Source: Oscillospiraceae bacterium (lineage in GTDB: Bacteria > Bacillota_A > Clostridia > Oscillospirales > Ruminococcaceae). Taken from it: a stretch of DNA of 9,085 nucleotides. Under the pieces are notes generated by a model. It ran no database searches. It was given only the letters and a program-made list of their open reading frames with translations, and was not told the origin of the DNA. The translations under genes and the position numbers were made by a program. The stretch's first letter is position 1. Each line of letters starts with the position of its first letter. The DNA lies in the NCBI GenBank assembly GCA_017523995.1, contig JAFWUX010000211.1, positions 1 through 9,085 on the forward strand. The letters run 5' to 3'. Below are positions 1-4,928 of the stretch, one piece after another.

Positions 1-97
1 AGTCAGATTTTTCGTCAGATTGTATAGAAATGACGCCGCTGGGCTGGCGCCCAGCAAGGAATTTCTGTGCAAGATGACGGAAAAGATGCAAGCAGAT
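1..97 (+). repeat. Palindromic intergenic element, copy 1 (left edge may be cut off)
   Basis: The plus strand folds into one long stem. Bases 8-17 pair with 75-84 (10 bp), 21-31 pair with 61-71 (11 bp), and 38-44 pair with 49-55 (GCTGGGC, loop TGGC). Only short internal loops lie between (18-20/72-74 and 32-37/56-60). The three non-Watson-Crick positions (12/80, 23/69, 25/67) are all U.G wobbles if the plus strand is the RNA, and would be A.C mismatches on the minus strand. Blocks GATTTTT, AGAAA, GCCGC, CAAGGA-TTTCT and CAAGCAGAT recur in the same order on the minus strand of the element at 8964-9085, so this looks like a dispersed family (MITE-like or REP-like). The family is not one I can name. 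The true left border may lie outside the window. Confidence 0.7.
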
Positions 98-137
98 GCG
101 CCGCCAAGCCGTCAGGCGGGCTTTGTGCGGTGTTGCC

Positions 138-229
138 TTAACCGTTCCAGAGCTTTCCGAGCTGATCGGAATACTGCGCACGGAAATCTGCAAAGGTGCC
201 TGCATCCAGATGATCGCGGATCTGCGTCA
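138..229 (-). pseudogene. Duplicated 3' tail of tgt (gene remnant)
   Basis: Bases 142-229 match 580-667 at 87 of 88 positions. The single difference (198/636) is a synonymous GGC/GGA glycine codon. Read on the minus strand, the remnant encodes the last part of TGT, from LTQIRDHLDAG to QLGKLWNG, then stops at TAA (138-140) where the intact gene continues with QD-TGA. There is no start codon or ribosome binding site of its own, so it is not expected to make a protein. Its first bases also supply the TGA stop of the preceding membrane protein gene. It may be the original end of tgt, left behind when the unit at 230-579 was gained, or a tandem copy. The sequence alone does not settle the direction. 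Confidence 0.85.
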
Positions 230-547
230 GGTGAAATTTGCGATAAAATGCACGCATGCAATGATATGCACAACCGTCCAGAGAATTGCAAATGCAAACA
301 GCAGCCGGTTGACAGTTCTCGCCTTTTTGTCATTATTCTGCTTTGCTTCCTTTGCACAGAGAATGAAGCTGACGATCGTAATAATCCAGCAGACCGGATA
401 CAGAATAATCACCGGCGATTCGATTCCCATGGGCATAAAATAAGCAAACAGCATACCGACATCCAGATCCTCATGATACAGCAGCATCACAAGAAACGGC
501 ATGACAATATACGGCAGCAGAAATGCAAAACGTCCGAGCTTTTTCAT
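227..547 (-). CDS. Small multi-pass membrane protein, hypothetical (106 aa)
   Basis: The frame is open further upstream, but the start chosen is the ATG at 545-547. It is preceded by AGGGGGA at a suitable distance and lies 22 nt after the tgt stop; a longer reading would overlap the tgt end. The protein has hydrophobic segments at about residues 5-24, 44-65 and 81-103, possibly with a short fourth around 29-40, and a charged loop at about 66-80 (KEAKQNNDKKAR). It has no recognisable catalytic motif and I do not recognise the family. It should be cotranscribed with tgt. By eye the coding sequence is more AT-rich than tgt. It lies exactly between two copies of the tgt 3' end, and its stop codon overlaps the first bases of the downstream copy, so it looks like the cargo of a duplication or insertion. 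Integral membrane location is inferred. Confidence 0.75.
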   Translation of the reverse strand: MKKLGRFAFLLPYIVMPFLVMLLYHEDLDVGMLFAYFMPMGIESPVIILYPVCWIITIVSFILCAKEAKQNNDKKARTVNRLLFAFAILWTVVHIIACVHFIANFT

Positions 548-569
548 GTTGTCCCCCTGTTCTTTCCGA

Positions 570-1712
570 TCAGTCCTGTCCGTTCCAGAGCTTTCCGAGC
601 TGATCGGAATACTGCGCACGGAAATCTGCAAAGGTTCCTGCATCCAGATGATCGCGGATCTGCGTCATCAGATTGTTATAGAACCAGAGATTATGCTGCA
701 CGGCAAGTCTGCCTGCGAGCTGCTCCCCTGCCTTGAACAGATGCCGGATATAGGCACGCGAGAAATTGCGGCAGGTCGGGCACTGACAGCCCTCCTCGAT
801 CGGGCGCGGGTCGGTCGCAAAGCACTGATTCGTCAGGTGCATGATGCCGCGCATCGTGAACACCGTTGCGTGACGCGCATTGCGGCTCGGCATGACGCAG
901 TCGAACAGATCAACGCCGCGTGCAACGCCCTCGACAATGTTCTGCGGCGTGCCGACGCCCATCAGATAGCGGATTTTCTCCTTCGGCATATGCGGCTCAA
1001 CATGCTCGATGATGTCATACATGATCTCGGTCGGCTCACCGACGGCAAGTCCGCCGATTGCGTAGCCGTCCAGATCGAGCGCCGCGATTTCATCCATGTG
1101 GTGCTCGCGGAGATCGGCATAGGTGCAGCCCTGATTGATGCCGAACAAAAGCTGATGCGGATTGAGCGTCTCCGGCAGGCTGTTCAGGCGCGCCATCTCC
1201 TCCTTGCAGCGCTTGAGCCACCGCGTTGTGCGGTCGCAGCTCTGCGCGGCATAGCGGTAGGGCGCCGGATTCTCCACGCACTCATCGAATGCCATTGCAA
1301 TCGTTGAACCGAGATTCGACTGAATCTGCATGCTCTCCTCCGGTCCCATGAAAATGCGCTTGCCGTCGATATGGGACTGGAAGGTCACGCCCTCCTCCTT
1401 GATCTTGCGGAGCTTTGCAAGGCTGAACACCTGAAATCCGCCGGAATCCGTCAAAGTCGGGCCCTTCCAGCCGGTGAAGCCCTGCAGGCCGCCCATTGTC
1501 CGGACAATGCCGTCACCGGGGCGCACATGCAGATGATAGGTGTTGCACAGCATCACCTGACAGTTCACCGTTTCCAGATCGCGCGCGGACAGTGCGCCCT
1601 TGATTGCGCCTGCCGTCGCCACATTCATGAAACACGGCGTCTGGAAATCACCGTGGACTGTATGAAACACGCCGCGGCGTGCTGTCTGTTCCGTTTTGAG
1701 CAGTTGAAACAT
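570..1712 (-). CDS. tgt: Queuine tRNA-ribosyltransferase (tRNA-guanine transglycosylase)
   Basis: This enzyme exchanges guanine-34 in the anticodon of tRNAs with GUN anticodons for the queuosine precursor preQ1. The 380-aa length fits the bacterial family. Visible landmarks are TDSGGFQ with Asp89 (the general acid/base position), AFDEC at 141-145 (base recognition), the GGLAVGE loop at 220-226, and LFDCVMPSRNAR with the nucleophile Asp271. The zinc site is C309-x-C311-x2-C314 with H340 in QHNLWFY. All key residues are present, so the protein should be active. The ATG at 1710-1712 follows AAAGGAG, and the gene has its own promoter. No queA, yajC or secD, frequent neighbours elsewhere, is present next to it. 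The last 88 bp are repeated 438 bp downstream; the intact copy ends NGQD-TGA while the remnant ends NG-TAA, which suggests that the last two codons were acquired. A preQ1 riboswitch is unlikely because the leader is only about 30 nt. Confidence 0.96.
   Translation of the reverse strand: MFQLLKTEQTARRGVFHTVHGDFQTPCFMNVATAGAIKGALSARDLETVNCQVMLCNTYHLHVRPGDGIVRTMGGLQGFTGWKGPTLTDSGGFQVFSLAKLRKIKEEGVTFQSHIDGKRIFMGPEESMQIQSNLGSTIAMAFDECVENPAPYRYAAQSCDRTTRWLKRCKEEMARLNSLPETLNPHQLLFGINQGCTYADLREHHMDEIAALDLDGYAIGGLAVGEPTEIMYDIIEHVEPHMPKEKIRYLMGVGTPQNIVEGVARGVDLFDCVMPSRNARHATVFTMRGIMHLTNQCFATDPRPIEEGCQCPTCRNFSRAYIRHLFKAGEQLAGRLAVQHNLWFYNNLMTQIRDHLDAGTFADFRAQYSDQLGKLWNGQD
580..667 (-). repeat. 88-bp direct repeat, copy inside tgt (partner at 142-229)
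   Basis: This is the C-terminal coding end of tgt, repeated in the same orientation 438 bp away with one synonymous mismatch (636/198). Similarity stops abruptly at both borders: 579 against 141, and 668 against 230. The repeats flank the complete 106-aa membrane protein gene. Recombination between them would delete 438 bp and leave an intact tgt ending in NG. Confidence 0.92.
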
Positions 1713-1744
1713 CGTTTTTCTCCTTTGTATAGTTGTCCTTTTAT

Positions 1745-1773
1745 ATCATACCATAAATCGCATAAAAAAGCAA
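1745..1773 (-). promoter_or_regulatory. Promoter of tgt
   Basis: On the minus strand, TTGCTT (-35, 1768-1773) and TATGAT (-10, 1745-1750) are separated by 17 bp, about 33 bp upstream of the ATG. The -35 box overlaps the T-tract of the terminator of the upstream operon, so the two transcription units are packed back to back. The assignment rests on match to the sigma-A consensus and position only. Confidence 0.65.
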
Positions 1774-1806
1774 GCCGTCCGCACCGTTTCGTGCCGGTGC
1801 GGACGG
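1764..1806 (-). terminator. Intrinsic terminator of the GH2-hydE operon
   Basis: A perfect 12-bp GC-rich stem (1775-1786 with 1795-1806, arm CCGTCCGCACCG, 8-nt loop) lies just after the stop codon at 1811. On the minus strand it is followed within a few bases by six T residues (1764-1769). The plus-strand side has no T-run, so it should terminate minus-strand transcription. Confidence 0.88.
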
Positions 1807-1810
1807 TTGT

Positions 1811-2314
1811 TCAATATACTGTATCCCCTGCGGTATCGTGAACCGCAAAGCGTGTGCCGTCATTGAGATAAATGCCGATTGCACGGCTGCCTGCATGCAG
1901 CAGCTTGAATTCCACGAAGATCGGACATACATACTGCTGACCGAGCGAATCATTCAGCAGATAGGGCGGTCTGCCGGCGCTGTCCGAGGTGGTGCTGACC
2001 GTGATGTATTCGCAGGAATACTCGTTCCGCTGCATCCGCGCATATGCGGAGTTGCTGCCGAATACTCTGTTCCAGCCTGTCAGCAGCAGGATGGCGGTTC
2101 CGATCAGGCAGATGAACCACAGCGCGCCTGCAAGCGTCACATAGCGGTTTGCAAAGCCGCTGAATATGGCAATGCCGGGCAGAAACAGCAGGACATCGCC
2201 CGCGATGCAGAGATAGAGCATGTGCAGATGCTTGCTGCGCGCATCATCGAGATATTCCAGAATCTTGCGCTTCTGATTTTCGGTAATTGCTGCATGGGTC
2301 ATTGTGTTTTCCAT
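1811..2314 (-). CDS. Hypothetical two-pass membrane protein (167 aa)
   Basis: The start is the ATG at 2312-2314, behind AAAGGAAG, which overlaps the hydE stop (TGAAAGGAAG). Extending further upstream would run into hydE. The N-terminal 30 residues are polar and probably helical (QKRKILEYLDDARSK). Two membrane helices follow at about 32-54 and 58-80, and then a soluble C-terminal half of about 85 residues that looks rich in beta strands (YVCPIFVEFKLL, AIGIYLNDGTRFAVHD). There are no catalytic motifs and I do not recognise the family. It is the last gene of the operon, 13 nt after hydE and directly before the terminator. Nothing in the sequence links it to hydrogenase maturation, and its position after hydE may be incidental. 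Start and membrane topology are well supported; the function is unknown. Confidence 0.8.
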   Translation of the reverse strand: MENTMTHAAITENQKRKILEYLDDARSKHLHMLYLCIAGDVLLFLPGIAIFSGFANRYVTLAGALWFICLIGTAILLLTGWNRVFGSNSAYARMQRNEYSCEYITVSTTSDSAGRPPYLLNDSLGQQYVCPIFVEFKLLHAGSRAIGIYLNDGTRFAVHDTAGDTVY

Positions 2315-2327
2315 GATATACTTCCTT

Positions 2328-3374
2328 TCAGGTTCGATTATTTGTGACGAGTGAATCTCCGACATCGGAGACGATACGGTATCCGGCGGATTGGATGCGC
2401 CGTTCAAGACATCCCTTGCACTGCGTCGCTTCCTCGCCGGTACAGATTTTGTTTTCGTAGAGATCATAGAGCTTGCGGACGGCTGTCGGGCTGAGATTCG
2501 GCATCATGACATTGCCGCCTGCTTTCAGCGCGAGCTCGCGTCCCTGCGGGTGCATCGAGCCGAATGCCGTTGTCGCCGGAATCAGCGCCTTCGGGAACAA
2601 CAGCCGCAGCAGCGCAATGATCTTCAGGCTGAGATGCAGGTCGCCCGAGGGCTGATCTGCAAAGGGCGTTTCGGTGTGCGTGATATACGGTCCGACGCCG
2701 ATCATCGCGGGCTGCAATTCCTGCAGAAAGCGGATATCCGCGAGCAGATTTTCCGGCGTCTGATAGGGCGAACCGATCATGAAGCCGCTGCCGACCTGAT
2801 AGCCGATCGCTTTGAGGTCACAGAGACAGCGCTTGCGGTTTTCGAGCGACATACTCTCCGGATGCAGCATGCGGTAATGCTCAGGCGAAGCGGTCTCGTG
2901 CCGCAGCAGATAGCGCCGCGCACCGGCATCGTAATAGCGCTGATAGCTCTCGCGCGGTTTCTCCCCGATCGAAAGCGTGATGCGGCAGTCCGGATGCTGC
3001 GCGGCAATCGCAGAGACCAGTTCGCAGATTTTGTCATCGGTGTAATAGGGATCTTCGCCGCCCTGCAGGACAAATGTCCGGTAGCCGAGCGCATAGCCCT
3101 CTTTGCAGCAGTCGAGAATCTGCTCATTCGTCAGGCGGTAGCGCTCTGCATGGCTGTTGCCCGCGCGGATGCCGCAGTAATAGCAGTTGTTTTTGCAGTA
3201 GTTCGTGAACTCGATCAGGCCGCGCAGAAAGACCGCATCGCCGTACCATTTGCGGCGTTCGGCATCAGCGGCGGCAAAGAGTTCCTGCTCCGGCTGCGGC
3301 TCGCGCAGGAATGTCAGGATTTCAGAATCTGTCAGATCATGTGCTGTCCGGAGTGTTTCAAGTAAATCGGACAA
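2328..3374 (-). CDS. hydE: [FeFe]-hydrogenase H-cluster maturation radical SAM enzyme HydE
   Basis: HydE is a radical S-adenosylmethionine enzyme that acts in the cytoplasm on an iron-cysteine intermediate made by HydG, to help build the diiron subcluster of [FeFe] hydrogenases. The radical SAM cluster motif is C60-x3-C64-x2-C67 within LRGLIEFTNYCKNNCYYCGIR, characteristic of HydE; LQGGEDPYY follows at about 103-111. A second cysteine set, C311-x7-C319-x2-C322, has the spacing of the accessory cluster of Thermotoga maritima HydE. The 348-aa length is normal. The start is TTG (3372-3374): it has AAAGGAG (3382-3388) 7 nt upstream, and the next in-frame ATG would remove the radical SAM motif. 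It lies fifth in an operon with a glycosidase and hypothetical genes, with no hydF or hydG nearby. BioB and PylB are the closest alternatives, but the motif and C-terminal cysteines favour HydE. Confidence 0.92.
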   Translation of the reverse strand: MSDLLETLRTAHDLTDSEILTFLREPQPEQELFAAADAERRKWYGDAVFLRGLIEFTNYCKNNCYYCGIRAGNSHAERYRLTNEQILDCCKEGYALGYRTFVLQGGEDPYYTDDKICELVSAIAAQHPDCRITLSIGEKPRESYQRYYDAGARRYLLRHETASPEHYRMLHPESMSLENRKRCLCDLKAIGYQVGSGFMIGSPYQTPENLLADIRFLQELQPAMIGVGPYITHTETPFADQPSGDLHLSLKIIALLRLLFPKALIPATTAFGSMHPQGRELALKAGGNVMMPNLSPTAVRKLYDLYENKICTGEEATQCKGCLERRIQSAGYRIVSDVGDSLVTNNRT

Positions 3375-3392
3375 GGAAATGCTCCTTTCATT

Positions 3393-3824
3393 TTAATCTA
3401 TTTTCTTGTATTTTTCCGCAAGCTCATTAAGATACGCTATGCAATAGATGAGATCGCCTCTTATCGGCTTGTAGAAAAATACGCTGTCTCTTGCATAATC
3501 AGAGGAATTGATGCTGAATCTCCGGATGCGCTTCTCTCCGACATACAGGGTCAGCGCATACCCGTACCCCATACGCATATAGGAAATGCCGTCCTTCACT
3601 GCGCCGCATGTATACAGATTTTCGGCGATGGTCCGCACCTCGGTTTCGTCAGTAACAGATGCCGTGCCGCCCGGGACACCTTCAATGTCGATTCTCGTGA
3701 TGTCCTCCGGCCGATACCCTTTCAGAATACGGATCGGCATCAGCCACCAGACTGCGATCAAAACAGCGATCACCAGCAGCACCTCTGCACGGATGATCCG
3801 TTTTTTCTGCTTTTCTTTTTCCAT
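3393..3824 (-). CDS. Hypothetical membrane-anchored protein (143 aa)
   Basis: The start taken is the ATG at 3822-3824, preceded by AAAGGAG, which overlaps the stop of the upstream gene. A longer reading from 3863 would start inside that gene. A very basic N-terminus (MEKEKQKKRIIR) is followed by one strong hydrophobic helix at about 13-29 and then about 110 residues with alternating short strands (ITRIDIEG, YALTLYVGEKRIRRFSIN). The positive-inside rule predicts that the C-terminal domain faces the outside. No lipobox is seen. I do not recognise the family. It lies 14 nt after the 193-aa gene and 18 nt before hydE, so it is almost certainly cotranscribed. Its base composition is more AT-rich than that of hydE and the GH2 gene, which might reflect a different origin. 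Function unknown. Confidence 0.78.
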   Translation of the reverse strand: MEKEKQKKRIIRAEVLLVIAVLIAVWWLMPIRILKGYRPEDITRIDIEGVPGGTASVTDETEVRTIAENLYTCGAVKDGISYMRMGYGYALTLYVGEKRIRRFSINSSDYARDSVFFYKPIRGDLIYCIAYLNELAEKYKKID

Positions 3825-3838
3825 TTTGATTTCTCCTT

Positions 3839-4420
3839 TCAAGGTGTATCCGGTCTGTTCCATGAGAAGATGCAGCGGGAACCGCCCTGCTCATAGACAT
3901 GAAACGCGGCATAGTGGATGCGGTCTTCGGCGCGCAGCTTCTCAAACATCGTATGGAACTGCCGCTCCGTCTCCGCAAAATCATCATAGCTTTGCGCAGG
4001 CTCCGGCGGATTGATGACTGCACCGACACTGCCTGCATGTTCCATCCAGACAGGCTTCGGATCATGCCATTCCCCGTACAGAATCCCGCGCCAGTTTTCG
4101 CCGTGTGAGGAGATCAGCATATGACGGTTTACCTCCGGCTCCGGTTCGGCGGTGTCGCTCGGCGTGAACATGGTCAGGCTGCCGTTTGCATCCTTCAGAA
4201 ACAGTCTGCCGCATTCGGGGCACTGATAGATGCATTTGCGCAGCAGACCGGAAACCTGCCCCAATATGCGGTGCTGTTCTTTTGCGGTGTGCGGCTTTTC
4301 AGCATCTTCAAACAGATTCCAGAATTCATTAGTGTCCTGATCGGCAAGGATATGTGCCTTGAAGCTCAGCTCGTCGGTGTTGTCATGGAACACATAGCCG
4401 CATCTGCACGCAAAATTCAT
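3839..4420 (-). CDS. Hypothetical cytoplasmic protein with CxC and CxxC cysteines, possible zinc ribbon (193 aa)
   Basis: The ATG at 4418-4420 is chosen because a GGTGGGG stretch lies just upstream, inside the end of the preceding gene, and the protein then begins with a compact cysteine motif. Visible features are C5-x-C7-G at the very N-terminus, C63-x3-C67-x2-C70-G (YQCPECGRLF), an acidic proline-rich linker at about 88-97, and a C-terminal half rich in aromatic residues (GENWRGILYGEWHDPKPVW, about 107-125). CxC with CPEC could together hold one zinc ion in a split ribbon; this is inferred. There is no signal peptide or membrane segment. It starts 4 nt after the stop of the 163-aa gene, which suggests translational coupling and a joint role for the two. 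The family is not recognised. Confidence 0.75.
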   Translation of the reverse strand: MNFACRCGYVFHDNTDELSFKAHILADQDTNEFWNLFEDAEKPHTAKEQHRILGQVSGLLRKCIYQCPECGRLFLKDANGSLTMFTPSDTAEPEPEVNRHMLISSHGENWRGILYGEWHDPKPVWMEHAGSVGAVINPPEPAQSYDDFAETERQFHTMFEKLRAEDRIHYAAFHVYEQGGSRCIFSWNRPDTP

Positions 4421-4424
4421 ATGT

Positions 4425-4916
4425 TCACCCCACCCAGTAGCGGTCGGTCTCCGGCAGCAGATGCGAAAAATCAGCATTTGCACCGCGCCAGCCCGCCGGC
4501 AGATAGCGCAGATAATCCTCATCGCCGGGGAACTGCGAATAAAATACGGAATTGTCAAAATCCACGAAAAGCGCGGGCACAAGCGCGCGGCGCTGCTCAT
4601 CTGTTTCCGCTTTCATGAAATCATAGGCGAGCTCACCCGCAGAGGTCGCGTCATCGTCAATCTTTTTGAGGAACTCCTTTGCGGTGTCGCGCTCGAGCAG
4701 GCGGATGCGGAACCGGCTGCTGCTGAACTCCCCGAATGATCCGACCTCCTTGACAAATTCCATATCGCTCTTGCCGCGGCTGCGGTAGAGATTGTGGTAG
4801 TCGTCATAGAGGCGGAGATAATCCATTTTCCAGAGGGATTTTTCGGTGCAGTACCAGCGCTGCTTTTTCTTGAACTGGACAATCACAATAATGTTTTCAG
4901 CGAATTTCGGCTGCAT
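4425..4916 (-). CDS. Hypothetical soluble protein (163 aa)
   Basis: The ATG at 4914-4916 follows AAAGGAG, which overlaps the stop of the GH2 gene (TGAAAGGAG). The protein is polar and looks mixed alpha/beta, with no signal peptide or membrane helix. The C-terminal part carries the most distinctive residues: LFVDFDNSVFYSQFP (about 116-130), YLRYLPAGWRG (135-145) and a final DRYWVG. The middle is charged and helical (RDTAKEFLKKIDDD). I do not recognise a catalytic motif. This style of small acidic protein with a C-terminal YW resembles bacterial immunity or regulatory partner proteins, but that is only an impression. It is the second gene of the operon, coupled to the CxC/CxxC protein downstream. 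Confidence 0.75.
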   Translation of the reverse strand: MQPKFAENIIVIVQFKKKQRWYCTEKSLWKMDYLRLYDDYHNLYRSRGKSDMEFVKEVGSFGEFSSSRFRIRLLERDTAKEFLKKIDDDATSAGELAYDFMKAETDEQRRALVPALFVDFDNSVFYSQFPGDEDYLRYLPAGWRGANADFSHLLPETDRYWVG

Positions 4917-4928
4917 GATTGACTCCTT

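Noticed and set aside
38..55. GCTGGGC hairpin as a simple intrinsic terminator
   Set aside because: Neither side has a T-tract, and the hairpin is better explained as the tip of the longer structured palindrome.
20..736. Plus-strand 238-aa open frame across the left part
   Set aside because: It runs antisense through tgt, the small membrane gene and the palindromic element, has no ribosome binding site, and its repeated peptide (SRAFRADRNTAHGNLQR) simply reflects the 88-bp repeat.
1713..1745. preQ1 riboswitch in front of tgt
   Set aside because: The leader from the predicted promoter to the ATG is only about 30-35 nt and shows no pseudoknot-type hairpin with an A-rich tail.
2391..3365. Plus-strand 324-aa open frame opposite hydE
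   Set aside because: It is an antisense shadow with arginine/alanine-rich composition and no motif, while the minus strand encodes a clear HydE with all its cysteines.
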